64,000 bases of DNA from Planctomonas sp. JC2975 (GCF_012985205.1 NZ_JABEKS010000002.1:62001-126000), one strand, 5' to 3'; shown: positions 24,539 to 34,969, numbered from the stretch's first letter. Notes: generated by a model not told the origin, from the sequence alone. Program-made: numbers and translations.

Positions 24539-27204
24539 CAGCCGTTCCCTGGATTCGGACTGGCCGTGCTCTTACCGCCTCCACCGCTGTCGACGGTGAG
24601 TTTGACCTTCGTGCCAGGTTGTGCGGGCGTGCCTGCCGGGGGATCCGTGGCAGTCACGATCGCGGTGGGATCGTTGTTGCCGGATTGCTGCACGGAGAAC
24701 CCTGCCGACATCAGGGCCACGGTGGCTTCCGCCACCGTCTTGCCCGTGACATCCGGTATCGCCGCCATGTTGCCCTTCGACGTGTACACCGTGACCGTTC
24801 CGCCGATGGCGACGTTCGATCCGGCGCCCGGGTCCGTCTTCGCCACGGTTCCGGCCGGCTGCGCCGAGTCGACCGGGCCGCCGTCCTGGTACTGGAGGCC
24901 GAGGCCCTCGAGCGTGGACTGCGCGTCAGCGGGGGACTTGCCGGTCAGATCGGGAACGGCGATCTGCTTGGCCTGCAGCACCGCTCCTGTCGCCTGCGGG
25001 AACGGGCCGCCGCCGTAGAGATGGTTCAGCGCGGCGATGACCGGCCTCGCCACGTAGAGCTTGGCGTCACGACCGCCGTGCCCAGCGAAAGAGGTGTTCC
25101 CGAAGTTGAAGGAGTTGCCAATCGTCTGGCCGACCCACGACACGGTCGCGGTCTTCGTCGTCGAGGAGACGAACCAGTTCTGAGCCGCATGGTCTGTAGT
25201 GCCTGTCTTGCCGAACAGCGGGACCCCGTCGCCGGGATTCGCGGCAGATCCGGTTCCTCCGCCGCGGACGACGCCCTGGAGGGCTTGAATTGCACCCGCC
25301 GCCACGTTCGGATCGACACCCTGAGTGCACTTCGTGGCGGTGACGGGAAGCTCCTTGCCGTCCGATCCGACGATCTTGTCGATGCCGACCGGCGTGCATG
25401 CCTTGCCGCCGTTCGCAACACCGGCGTACGCGCTGACGAGGGTCAGCGGGGACAAGTTGTTGGTGCCGAGGATCGTGGCCGGACTTCCCTGCAGCGGATT
25501 GGGCACCTCCTTGTTGAGGTCGCTGCTCCAGACCGTCGGGCTGGCCGTGTGAATGCCCATATTGATGGCGGTCTGTCGGATGCCGCACAAGTCGAGCTTC
25601 GTGCCCATCTCCGCGAAGGCCGTGTTCACTGATGCGGCTGTGTTCGCAGCAACGCTGCGAGTTCCGCCCTCGCCGGGGCCATCGTTGCCCACGCTCGGCC
25701 AGGTGACGGCAGGCGCATCGTCCGGGCACGTCGTGTGCCACTTGCTTGCCGGAATAGACACCGGACCGTTCGGCGCCGAGATCAGGTCGTTGATCGAGTG
25801 ACCCTCTTTCAGCCACTCGAGGAGCGTGAACAACTTATACGTCGATCCCGTTTGGAATCCGATGGACCCGCCCTGGTCGTAGTCCGTGTTGTAGTTGATC
25901 CCCGAGTAGTTGGGGTCATCGGTCGCGGTGGCCGTGTAGTTCGTGTTCTGCACCATCGAGATCACGCGACCGGTGCCGACCTCGACCGAGAGATTGCTGG
26001 CGCCGAGGCTGATGCCCGGCTTCGACGACGGAATGATCGAACTGAGCGACTGCTGAGCCACCGCTTGGATGTCGAGGTTCAGTGGGGTGTAGATCTTCAG
26101 TCCGCCGGCCCGCAGGAGCGTGTCGCGATCGGCAGCGGTCTTGCCGAGTCCGGTGTCCTCGGTGACGAGGTGCTGCACCCAGTCGCAGTAGTACGCAGCG
26201 TTGTACTGTGCAGCCGTCTCGCAGCCGTTCGGCTGCGGCGTGATCTTCGGCTCGATCTTCGTCTTGACGGCCTCGTCGTACTGCTTCTGGGTGATCTTGT
26301 GGTTCTTCAGCATGCTGCGGAACACGTAGTTGCGTCGGTCGAGCGTCAGCTTGAAGCCGTTGTCGGCGTTGTTGCTCGGATTCGTCGCCTTGTCCTGGTC
26401 GATGCGCAGGTTGGCGGGGTTGTTCAGGATCGCGACCAGCGTTGCAGCCTGCGGGAGAGTCAGCGTCTTCGCGGTCGCTCCGAAGTAGTAGCGCGCGGCT
26501 GATTCGACGCCGTAGACGGAGCCGCCGAAACCTGCGATGTTGAGATACCCGTTGAGGATCTCGTTCTTCGAGTATTTCTTCTCGAGTCCGATCGCCTGCT
26601 TCATCTCTTCGACCTTGCGGCCGACATTCGGGGCCGTGGCGTCGTTGTAGCAGGTCATGTACTTGTCGTCCTGGGCCTGCTGGCGCTTCTTGAGCGTCTT
26701 CTCGTCACCGCCCGTGATTTTGATGTTCTGCTTTTCGCACTGCTGAACCTTCACGTTCTTCACGTACTGCTGCGTGATCGAGGAACCACCGGACGTCGAC
26801 TTGTGCAGCAAACCCGTCTCGACGATCGCTCGGAACGTTCCCTGCACGTCGATGCCGCCGTGCTCGTAGAAGCGCGGGTCCTCGGTGGAGATCGCCGCGT
26901 CCTTCATCACCTGGGCGATGTCGTTGGAACCCACCTCGACACGGTTCTGCGAGTAGAACGTGGCGATGGGCACCTGCTGCCCGCCCTGAGTGGCGTAGAT
27001 GGTCGACACCTGCGGCAGGGTGCCGATGTCGAGGAACTCGGGGAGGCCGTCGAATGCACCGATGCCGTTGTTCGCGGCCATGCCGGTGACGGCGATAGCC
27101 GGAGTCACCGCTGCTGTCACAAGAAGGCCGGCGACAACGCTCATTCCGATGAACGCGCCGAGGGCGCTGAGCGCACCTCTAGCCGTGGGTTTTTGGGCAG
27201 ACAT
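24538..27204 (-). CDS. class A penicillin-binding protein with two PASTA domains (PonA2-like)
   Basis: An 888-residue bifunctional peptidoglycan synthase. N-terminal helix at residues about 12-40; glycosyltransferase motif 1 is canonical (EDPRFYEHGG, Glu108, His115), unlike its two neighbours. GGSSITQQYVKN, RKVEEMKQA and transpeptidase STYK, SVN and KTGTTD follow. The C-terminus has two PASTA repeats (AVPDLTGKSPADAQ; AIPDVTGKTVAEAT), which bind muropeptides or the wall. A longer frame upstream exists, but ATG 27204 stands 7 bases after TAGCCT and matches the paralogues' N-termini. Coupled to the metallophosphoesterase. Synteny and domains support orthology with mycobacterial PonA2. Confidence 0.95.
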   Translation of the reverse strand: MSAQKPTARGALSALGAFIGMSVVAGLLVTAAVTPAIAVTGMAANNGIGAFDGLPEFLDIGTLPQVSTIYATQGGQQVPIATFYSQNRVEVGSNDIAQVMKDAAISTEDPRFYEHGGIDVQGTFRAIVETGLLHKSTSGGSSITQQYVKNVKVQQCEKQNIKITGGDEKTLKKRQQAQDDKYMTCYNDATAPNVGRKVEEMKQAIGLEKKYSKNEILNGYLNIAGFGGSVYGVESAARYYFGATAKTLTLPQAATLVAILNNPANLRIDQDKATNPSNNADNGFKLTLDRRNYVFRSMLKNHKITQKQYDEAVKTKIEPKITPQPNGCETAAQYNAAYYCDWVQHLVTEDTGLGKTAADRDTLLRAGGLKIYTPLNLDIQAVAQQSLSSIIPSSKPGISLGASNLSVEVGTGRVISMVQNTNYTATATDDPNYSGINYNTDYDQGGSIGFQTGSTYKLFTLLEWLKEGHSINDLISAPNGPVSIPASKWHTTCPDDAPAVTWPSVGNDGPGEGGTRSVAANTAASVNTAFAEMGTKLDLCGIRQTAINMGIHTASPTVWSSDLNKEVPNPLQGSPATILGTNNLSPLTLVSAYAGVANGGKACTPVGIDKIVGSDGKELPVTATKCTQGVDPNVAAGAIQALQGVVRGGGTGSAANPGDGVPLFGKTGTTDHAAQNWFVSSTTKTATVSWVGQTIGNSFNFGNTSFAGHGGRDAKLYVARPVIAALNHLYGGGPFPQATGAVLQAKQIAVPDLTGKSPADAQSTLEGLGLQYQDGGPVDSAQPAGTVAKTDPGAGSNVAIGGTVTVYTSKGNMAAIPDVTGKTVAEATVALMSAGFSVQQSGNNDPTAIVTATDPPAGTPAQPGTKVKLTVDSGGGGKSTASPNPGNG

Positions 27205-27211
27205 GTCGCTC

Positions 27212-27217
27212 AGGCTA
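27212..27217 (-). promoter_or_regulatory. -10 hexamer TAGCCT of the PonA2-like gene
   Basis: TAGCCT, then GAGCGAC (7 bases), then ATG 27204. All three PBP genes use the same hexamer at 6-7 bases from a possible start codon. Confidence 0.45.
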
Positions 27218-27481
27218 GCGGCAGAACCTGGCAAACCGCGTACCGAGGGTGGCCCTGTGGACGCTGTGGGACAGTCCAGTGCTGGGGAGGACGGGTGGTG
27301 CGCCCGGTCTGCCGTACTCTCAGGGGTTGCGCCGTTTCCCATCCGGCTCTCAGGGAACGCACACCTGAGTCAGGGAACCGTCTGGCCCGCGGAACGGTTG
27401 CGCCGAGCATCCGTGATGGGATTGCCTTCAGATGCGCCATCGCGCGGGGAACGCCCGCGCCGCAGACGAAGAGAGAGACCG

Positions 27482-27640
27482 ATGCGTCGCTGGGAGTATG
27501 TGACAACACCGCTGATCGTGCACAACACGGCAGCCATCCTGAACAACTGGGGATCAGAGGGCTGGGAGCTCGTACAGGTCGTCACCGGACCCGAGGGCGG
27601 TCTCGTCGCGTACTTCAAGCGTCCGGTGGAAGAGGACTGA
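27482..27640 (+). CDS. small conserved protein, 52 residues (DUF4177-like)
   Basis: A 52-residue soluble protein, MRRWEYVTTPLIVHN..., with the pattern WEY-TP-N-WG-EGWELVQV that resembles DUF4177-type small proteins. Purine-rich GAGAGAGA just before ATG 27482 is the ribosome site. The stop overlaps the RidA start (TGATG), and the same small-gene/RidA pair is found in other actinobacteria (Rv3678A/Rv3678c in M. tuberculosis). Function unknown; coupling suggests a partner or accessory of RidA. Confidence 0.75.
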   Translation: MRRWEYVTTPLIVHNTAAILNNWGSEGWELVQVVTGPEGGLVAYFKRPVEED

Positions 27641-28110
27641 TGGGAGCCTTCGAAGCACGTCTCGGCGAGCTCGGGATCGACCTCCCGGATGTCGTGCCGC
27701 CCGTTGCCGCATACGTTCCCGCTCTGATCGATGGATCCTTGGTGTACACCGCCGGCCAGCTCCCGATGGTGTCCGGCGAGCTCCCCGCGACGGGCAAGGT
27801 CGGCGACGGCCACGGGCTCGTCCCCGCGGACGACGCGCAGGCTCTCGCGCGGACCGCGACTCTCAACGCGCTCGCGGCCGTCAGGTCCGTGATCGGGTCG
27901 TTGGACAGGATCACGCGGATCGTGAAGGTGACCGGATTCGTGGCATCCGATCCTGCGTTCACCGGACAGCCGGGTGTCGTGAACGGCGCCTCGCTCCTGC
28001 TCGGCGAGATCTTCGGCGATGCGGGCAAGCATGCACGGTCGGCCGTCGGCGTCGCGGTGCTGCCGCTCGATGCTCCGGTCGAGATCGAGCTGATCGTCGC
28101 GTTCGAGTAG
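27640..28110 (+). CDS. RidA family protein (YjgF/YER057c/UK114)
   Basis: A 156-residue trimeric-type enzyme of the RidA family, whose founding members hydrolyse reactive enamines/imines from PLP enzymes. The chain has the family's strand LVYTAGQLPMV and the C-terminal HARSAVGVAVLPLDAPVEIELI with the Arg and Glu that line the active site between subunits. It belongs to the longer actinobacterial subgroup rather than the 125-residue archetype, so deaminase activity is not certain. Start ATG 27640 is coupled to the small upstream gene; the operon ends at a strong terminator shared with the convergent acs gene. Confidence 0.88.
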   Translation: MGAFEARLGELGIDLPDVVPPVAAYVPALIDGSLVYTAGQLPMVSGELPATGKVGDGHGLVPADDAQALARTATLNALAAVRSVIGSLDRITRIVKVTGFVASDPAFTGQPGVVNGASLLLGEIFGDAGKHARSAVGVAVLPLDAPVEIELIVAFE

Positions 28111-28137
28111 CGGCTGCCTGCCGAGGCTCGGATACGA

Positions 28138-28179
28138 ACGGGTGGCCGGAGGAAGTCGTCACTTCCTCCGGCCGCCCGT
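28138..28179. terminator. bidirectional terminator between the RidA gene and acs
   Basis: A 19-bp stem (acgggtggccggaggaagt with one G.T pair) around loop CGTC, followed on the plus strand by TTCTCTCTC. It lies between two convergent genes and can serve both. Confidence 0.85.
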
Positions 28180-28227
28180 TTCTCTCTCAGGGCATTCGCC
28201 GCGCCGACCGCGCGGACGACTGCCTGC

Positions 28228-30204
<1,977 letters not shown>

Positions 30205-30480
30205 GGAATTTCGCTCCTTCGCGAGGTGTGTCAAGGGGCGGCTGGCACAACGCAAAAGACGATACCGGTTGACCGCCGCCCCTGCGAGCACGGGTGGCAA
30301 TGGTGCACGCGGGGCGGCCTGTGGAGGACGAGTGAGCCCGTCGTCGCAGGTACTCGACGCGTGAGCTGAGGCGGATCGATGAGTGTGATTTGTGCGCGCT
30401 CTCATCCGTGTCGGCACGCGCGATCGGCCCTCTTCGACGGCGGCTTCATCGGGGTCGACGACGAGTGTGAGAAAAACGTC

Positions 30481-30508
30481 TTGCGCAAAGCTCGGTATGG
30501 CGTACACT
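30481..30508 (+). promoter_or_regulatory. promoter of the 6C small RNA
   Basis: TTGCGC (30481-30486), 16 bases, TACACT (30503-30508). Predicted transcript start near 30515, just before the first C6 hairpin. Confidence 0.55.
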
Positions 30509-30514
30509 ATCGAT

Positions 30515-30616
30515 CGGCCGAATGATAATTCTGGCGTGCGGCGAGCGAGATTCCCCCCAATCCCTCGTCGCTGAGGCGGCACCTGTTCCCCCCAATAGGT
30601 GCCGCCCCTTGCTTTT
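30515..30616 (+). ncRNA. 6C small RNA
   Basis: Two successive stem-loops each expose a run of six C in the loop, the defining feature of the actinobacterial 6C RNA family (B11 in M. tuberculosis). Hairpin 1 pairs GCGA-CGAG (30541-30549, one bulge) with CTCGTCGC (30564-30571); hairpin 2 pairs GGCGGCACCT (30575-30584) with AGGTGCCGCC (30597-30606) and is followed by CCTTGCTTTT, so it also acts as terminator. The loop sequence TTCCCCCCAAT is repeated exactly (30551-30561 and 30586-30596). Location next to the Tad operon matches the mycobacterial locus (B11 near Rv3660c). The known family members regulate mRNAs through the C-rich loops. The 5' end is estimated from the promoter. Confidence 0.85.
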
Positions 30617-30805
30617 AACGCGAAGGATCGGGAACGGTCCCGCGAGTCGAGTCGGGGGCCCCGCGATCGTTCTGGAGGCCCTCGACCCGGCCGCATCCAG
30701 CTGGCCGTCGCAGCGAGAATCCTGCTCTTCTCGTCCCCAGGGATCTGCGACCGCGCGATGCCCACGGATCTGCTCCTGTGCCGTTCTATGAGGCGCCGCT
30801 CGACC

Positions 30806-30811
30806 TAGCGT
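30806..30811 (+). promoter_or_regulatory. -10 hexamer TAGCGT of the Tad-like operon
   Basis: TAGCGT, 6 bases, ATG 30818. Same spacing as at other probable leaderless starts in the window; this supports the upstream ATG as the true start of the ATPase gene. Confidence 0.4.
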
Positions 30812-30817
30812 CGCCGC

Positions 30818-32125
30818 ATGTCCGTTCCGACCCGAGCCCGATCTGTCGTCCCCTTCGTGCCGCGACCTTCGGCAGTCGCCTCAAGCGTCGTGACGACTCT
30901 GCCGGGCCCTGAGCCGAGAGCGACCGGGGACCCGCTGGGGCCCGGAGAGCAGCTCCGCGCCAGAGCGGACGCGCTGCGGATCTCCGAACGTCTTCGAGCC
31001 CACGACTCCAGCGGCGAATGGGCCACCGAGGGTCCGCCGAAGCGTGTGGGTCCCGGAGGCGAGACGCGTGACGGGCGGATCGCATCCGCGGCACCGTCCG
31101 AGGACTCAACGACGGACCGGCGAAGCGTGTCGACTTCCATCAACCCATCCGGGACCACGGGTCAACCCCCGCTTGAGCGGACCGACGTGGCAGCGACTTC
31201 AGATTGGTCCGCGTTCGGTCCTCTCGCGCCCTATGTCGCCACTGAAGGGGTTACCGACGTGCTCGTGAACGGAGCGGGCGGCCTTTGGATCGACGATGGC
31301 CACGGCTGCGTGCGGGATCCGTTGTGGAGCTGCGACGAACGGACGCTGCGCTCACTCGCCGTGCGGCTTGTCGCGCTCGGGGGACGCCACGTCGACGAAG
31401 CGAACCCGTTGGTGGATGTGCGGCTCGGGAACGGCATCCGCGTGCATGTGGTGCTTCCTCCGATCTCGGAGACCGGCACCGTGATCTCGATCCGTGTCCC
31501 GAGGCAGGATCGCTTCTCGCTCGACGATCTCGAGGCTGCCGGAATGCTCGGCGGCTATCGCCGTCTGCTCTCCACCGCCATCACGGCCCGAGCCAACCTC
31601 TTGGTCACGGGGGCGGCCGGCAGCGGTAAGACCACCCTGCTCTCGGCACTGCTCGCCGAGGCCGGTGCCTCGGAACGCATCGTGTGCATCGAGGACGTGG
31701 CCGAGCTGCGGGTGAGTCATCCGCATGTGATCGCGCTCGAGTCGCGGCAGGCCAATCTCGAAGGCGCTGGTTCGATCGGTCTCGAGCGGCTCGTGCGCGA
31801 AGCACTGCGAATGCGACCCGATCGCCTCGTGGTGGGCGAATGCCGCGGAGCCGAGGTGCGAGAACTCATGTCCGCGCTCAACACCGGCCACGATGGCGGG
31901 GCCGGCACCCTTCATGCGAATTCGATCGATGACGTGCCGGCAAGGCTCGAGGCGCTGGGAGCGCTCGCCGGACTGGACCCGCCGGCCCTCGCGCGACAGG
32001 CGGTCAGCGCTTTCGACATCGTGGTCCATCTGCAACGGATCGAAGGTCGTCGCGCCGTCGAGCGCTGCGGGATCTTCGATATCGACCCGTCAGGACGGCT
32101 CTGCGTGAAGGAGACGATGGCATGA
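30818..32125 (+). CDS. TadA-type secretion ATPase (helicase/secretion neighbourhood ATPase)
   Basis: Cytosolic hexameric ATPase that would power assembly of a Flp/Tad-like pilus or secretion apparatus. Residues 1-130 are low-complexity; the conserved part begins FGPLAPYVATEGVTDVLVNG, followed by Walker A TGAAGSGKTTLL, the Asp box IEDVAEL, Walker B LVVGECRGAEVRELM and His box GTLHANS. The family is the actinobacterial TadA relative next to TadB/TadC and TadE genes. In M. tuberculosis the equivalent (Rv3659c) is preceded by the CpaE-like ssd gene, which is missing here; the 6C RNA is directly upstream. The stop overlaps the next start (ATGA). Confidence 0.92.
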   Translation: MSVPTRARSVVPFVPRPSAVASSVVTTLPGPEPRATGDPLGPGEQLRARADALRISERLRAHDSSGEWATEGPPKRVGPGGETRDGRIASAAPSEDSTTDRRSVSTSINPSGTTGQPPLERTDVAATSDWSAFGPLAPYVATEGVTDVLVNGAGGLWIDDGHGCVRDPLWSCDERTLRSLAVRLVALGGRHVDEANPLVDVRLGNGIRVHVVLPPISETGTVISIRVPRQDRFSLDDLEAAGMLGGYRRLLSTAITARANLLVTGAAGSGKTTLLSALLAEAGASERIVCIEDVAELRVSHPHVIALESRQANLEGAGSIGLERLVREALRMRPDRLVVGECRGAEVRELMSALNTGHDGGAGTLHANSIDDVPARLEALGALAGLDPPALARQAVSAFDIVVHLQRIEGRRAVERCGIFDIDPSGRLCVKETMA

Positions 32126-33198
32126 AAGAGATCCGAGAAACGGATGCCGATCGGCCCGATCGAGTGTCCGGCCGCGTCGTCGCGCACGGCGAAGCGCAGC
32201 GCAGCCAGCGCTCCGCTCCACGGATGCGGAGGCCTCCGGTCGAAGACGTGGCCGACGTCTCGCAGCGGCTGGCGGTCCTCCTTGCGGCCGGTGTGCCGAC
32301 CGCCTTCGCGTGGGGATATCTCGCCGAGACACTCGAGCAGAGTGGGGATGCCCGTGCTCAGGCGAGCGTCGCCGTCGCCGTGGTGTTGAGTGCGGCTCGC
32401 GCCGCTCGTCGCGGGGGAGACGTTCCGTATGCGATCGCAGCTGCCTCCTCCGGGCGCCGCAGCATCCGTTCACGCAGGGTCGATCAGACCGCGGTCCGGG
32501 AGGCATGGTGCGGATTCGCCGCAGCCGTCAGCGTCGCGACCGATGCCGGCGCTCCGCTCGCCGACGCGCTGCGCGACCTGGCGCAGTCCTTGAGGGATCT
32601 GGGCCAGGCGCAACGCGATCGGGCGACGGCGCTTGCCGGGCCGAAGGCAACGGCACGAACCGTCCTCGCGCTTCCCGCCGTCGGGATTCTGTTCGGAGCG
32701 GGTCTCGGATTCGACACTCTCCGCGTGCTCTTCGCGACGCCGATGGGCCTCGGATGCCTCGTGATCGGGGCCGTCCTGATGCTCGTGGCCGCCGCGTGGA
32801 ACCGTGCCCTCCTGCGGCGCGCGACACCGAAGGACGCCCTGCCTGGACTCATCCCGGATCTGCTGGCGATCGCGATGTCCGGTGGTGGCTCTGTGCCGTC
32901 CGCGACCGCCCGGGTTGGAAGCGCGTGCGAACGTTTCGGATTGCCGCCCACGAGCGACGCCGCGGTGGAATCCGTGTTGAACCTCGCGGAGCGCGCGGGG
33001 GTGGGGACGGTGGAACTCCTGCGCGCCGAAGCCGAGCAGCTGCGACGGGATGCGCGAGGCTCGGCCCAAGCGGCGTCGGCCGCACTCGCGGTCAGGCTGA
33101 TGATCCCGTTGGCCGTTTGTGTACTGCCGGCCTTCATGGTGTTGTCCGTCGCGCCGTTGGTGATGTCCATCCTGTCGTCCACAGTCGGGCAGATATGA
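32122..33198 (+). CDS. type II secretion F-domain membrane protein (TadB/TadC-like, apparently fused)
   Basis: A 358-residue membrane protein, the inner-membrane platform of the Tad-like apparatus. Two halves can be seen: residues about 45-175 resemble one GspF-like cytoplasmic bundle (VSQRLAVLLAAGVPTAFAW) and residues 230-330 a second (LPGLIPDLLAIAMSGGGSVPSATARV), with hydrophobic pairs near 185-230 and at the C-terminus. Most Tad loci encode separate TadB and TadC; here one gene covers both, so this is either a fusion or one partner with a degenerate N-terminal half. Coupled to the ATPase by ATGA. 294 bases without a gene follow before the next Tad gene. Confidence 0.8.
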   Translation: MKEIRETDADRPDRVSGRVVAHGEAQRSQRSAPRMRRPPVEDVADVSQRLAVLLAAGVPTAFAWGYLAETLEQSGDARAQASVAVAVVLSAARAARRGGDVPYAIAAASSGRRSIRSRRVDQTAVREAWCGFAAAVSVATDAGAPLADALRDLAQSLRDLGQAQRDRATALAGPKATARTVLALPAVGILFGAGLGFDTLRVLFATPMGLGCLVIGAVLMLVAAAWNRALLRRATPKDALPGLIPDLLAIAMSGGGSVPSATARVGSACERFGLPPTSDAAVESVLNLAERAGVGTVELLRAEAEQLRRDARGSAQAASAALAVRLMIPLAVCVLPAFMVLSVAPLVMSILSSTVGQI

Positions 33199-33492
33199 CC
33201 GACGTTCACGGATCACGTCGTTCGCCTGACGCACTCGACACCGCACGACGATGCTCGTTGCACAGCGGTCGAGAGGGCCGCAACCGGTGCACTCGGATAC
33301 CCGACGTCCGTTCCCTTCGCGGGCCTTCCGACGACGCACCCCCCCCCGATTCATGCGACCGAACCGATCGACGGTTCTCCGATCCGCCGACTGCTTTCGT
33401 CGGGAGCAGCGGTAGAGACCCGATTCAGAGAACCTGGGCCCGACTGCGTCACCAACCTTCTGATCCGTACACCGAGAACCAAGGAGAGAACG

Positions 33493-33801
33493 ATGCCGGA
33501 GTATTCAGTTCAGCCTGCGACCTCACGCGAACCCATAAGCGCGAACAACCTGTCGAGTGCGCCGCCCACCGCGAAGGCCGTACGCCCCGCGGACGATGGC
33601 ATGCGACTCGGCCGCCTCGATCGACTGCGATCGGTGCGACGAGCACTGGCCGATGAGAGCGGATCCGCGACCGCCGAATACGCGGTCGCGACGATGGCCG
33701 CCGTTGGATTCGCCGGGCTGCTCGTGCTGATCCTGCGAGGCGACGAGGTAAGAGGAATCCTCACCGACCTCGTGCGTCGCGCGCTCACCGTGACCGACTG
33801 A
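33493..33801 (+). CDS. Flp-pilin-like DUF4244 protein
   Basis: A 102-residue protein with a class III prepilin look: charged N-terminal leader (about 58 residues, ending ALADESGSA), then TAEYAVATMAAVGFAGLLVLIL, a hydrophobic helix with Glu at position 5 as in pilins, and a short C-terminus DEVRGILTDLVRRALTV. This matches DUF4244 proteins (Rv3656c in M. tuberculosis). The leader would be cut near Gly-Ser-Ala by a prepilin peptidase, which is not encoded in the window. Ribosome site AAGGAG starts at 33481. Probable major subunit of the appendage. Confidence 0.85.
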   Translation: MPEYSVQPATSREPISANNLSSAPPTAKAVRPADDGMRLGRLDRLRSVRRALADESGSATAEYAVATMAAVGFAGLLVLILRGDEVRGILTDLVRRALTVTD

Positions 33802-33802
33802 C

Positions 33803-34318
33803 ATGAACGGGATCCCGGGTCTCGGCGACGGGTGGTCGTATACAGCCCTTCGGCGCGATCGAGGCAGCGTGACCGCGGAGTTCGCGGCCGTCGTGCCGGC
33901 TGTTCTGCTCGTGCTCGCGTTCGGGATGGGGGCCGTCCAGGTGGTCGTGCAGCAGGCGCGACTGACGGATGCGGCGGCCGACGGCGCTCGGTCACTCGCC
34001 CGAGGCGATGCCGAGGGAACTGCGGATGGCCATATCCGCTACCTTGTCGGTTCCGCGGCGGTGTCAGTCGACCGACGTGATGACCTGGTCTGCGTGACGG
34101 TGCGTCAAGGTGCTGTGGGCCCCATTGCATTCAGCGGCGTCAGCATCAGCGGGTCGGGATGCTCGCTGGGCGACTCGGGCGCGGGCGACGCGCAAGGCAC
34201 AGCCGCCGAGCAGACCGCTGCTGACGCGCAGGGCGCGGCCGACGCTCGGGCTTCAGCTCACGCGCAGAGTGCAACCAACGCGCAGAGTGCGGCCGACACG
34301 GAGGGTGCATCACGATGA
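33803..34318 (+). CDS. TadE-family pseudopilin
   Basis: A 171-residue protein with the TadE signature: short cytoplasmic N-terminus ending RGSVTAEFAAVVPAVLLVLAF, hydrophobic helix at residues about 20-48, and an extracytoplasmic domain. Starts one base after the DUF4244 stop. The last 50 residues are unusual, made of Ala-Asp-Ala-Gln-type repeats (DAQGTAA, DAQGAAD, HAQSAT, NAQSAAD) encoded by imperfect tandem DNA repeats, so the tail is low-complexity and probably exposed. It overlaps the next gene by ATGA. Role: minor pilin of the Tad-like system. Confidence 0.82.
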   Translation: MNGIPGLGDGWSYTALRRDRGSVTAEFAAVVPAVLLVLAFGMGAVQVVVQQARLTDAAADGARSLARGDAEGTADGHIRYLVGSAAVSVDRRDDLVCVTVRQGAVGPIAFSGVSISGSGCSLGDSGAGDAQGTAAEQTAADAQGAADARASAHAQSATNAQSAADTEGASR

Positions 34319-34722
34319 GGTACGCCGGCTCCTTCGTCTCGATCGGCTGTCCCGGGAGTTGCGTCCCCGACGCCGGAACACCGACACGTTCAGAACGAGG
34401 CTCGGCGACGATCCTGACGGTTGGGCTGCTCGCGGCCTTGGTGCTGACCACGATCGGTGCGCTCGGGGCGTGCTCGCTGCTTGCCGAAAAGCGGCGGGTA
34501 GAAGCTGCCGCCGATGCTGCCGCGCTCGCCGCGGCCGATGCTGCAAGCGGTCGGGTGGCAGGGATCCCGTGCGAACGTGCTGCCTACGCCGCTGGACTGA
34601 ACAGTGCAGCCATCGACGACTGCGACGTTGACGGCCCTAACGTCGAAGTCATCGCCGTGGGTACCTGGGGAGGCGTGCCGATCACAGTTCGTGCTCGAGC
34701 TGGTCCGCCTGAATCAAGATGA
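34315..34722 (+). CDS. TadE-like protein of the helicase/secretion neighbourhood
   Basis: A 135-residue membrane protein: N-terminal 28 residues, then GSATILTVGLLAALVLTTIGALGA as helix, KRRVEAAADAAALAAADAA, and a small extracytoplasmic domain with two cysteines (IPCERAA, DDCDVDG). It matches the short TadE/TadG-like family found downstream of TadA/B/C in actinobacteria, usually next to a DEAD/DEAH helicase; no helicase gene follows here, only a tandem-repeat array. Coupled to the upstream gene by ATGA. Last gene of the operon. Confidence 0.78.
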   Translation: MRYAGSFVSIGCPGSCVPDAGTPTRSERGSATILTVGLLAALVLTTIGALGACSLLAEKRRVEAAADAAALAAADAASGRVAGIPCERAAYAAGLNSAAIDDCDVDGPNVEVIAVGTWGGVPITVRARAGPPESR

Positions 34723-34734
34723 CCCGCTGAACGT

Positions 34735-34916
34735 CCCGGTGAGGCGTGAGTCAGACGAAGGTCCCAGTGAGGCTCGAGTCCCGCGCCGGAGTTCCCGGTG
34801 AGGCTCGAGTCCCGCGCCGGACTTCCCGGTGAGGCGCTAGTCACACGACGGACGTGCCGGTGGGACTGGCCCGCGCTACGGACATCCCGATGAGGCCACG
34901 CGACGGATCTCTGGAC
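34735..34916. repeat. six tandem repeats of about 31 bp
   Basis: Units start at 34735, 34763, 34794, 34825, 34856 and 34886. Consensus core CCCGGTGAGGCTCGAGTC followed by a GC-rich tail; units 2 and 3 are nearly identical, outer units diverge. No spacers. The array lies just past the Tad operon, where other actinobacteria have a helicase gene. Confidence 0.8.
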
Positions 34917-34969
34917 GGAGCCGGTCACGCATCACGTGACGTCAAGTGTGTCGGGCCGGGCGGACCGCC

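Larger units (their letters stand above)
30205..30817. other. 613-base intergenic region holding the 6C RNA and the Tad operon promoter
   Basis: Divergent region between acs and the Tad-like operon. Besides the 6C RNA (30515-30616) and the hexamer before 30818, I see no protein-coding gene with convincing codon use. Confidence 0.6.

Noticed and set aside
34735-34916. CRISPR-like array
   Set aside because: 28-31 base units repeat without spacers and drift in sequence.
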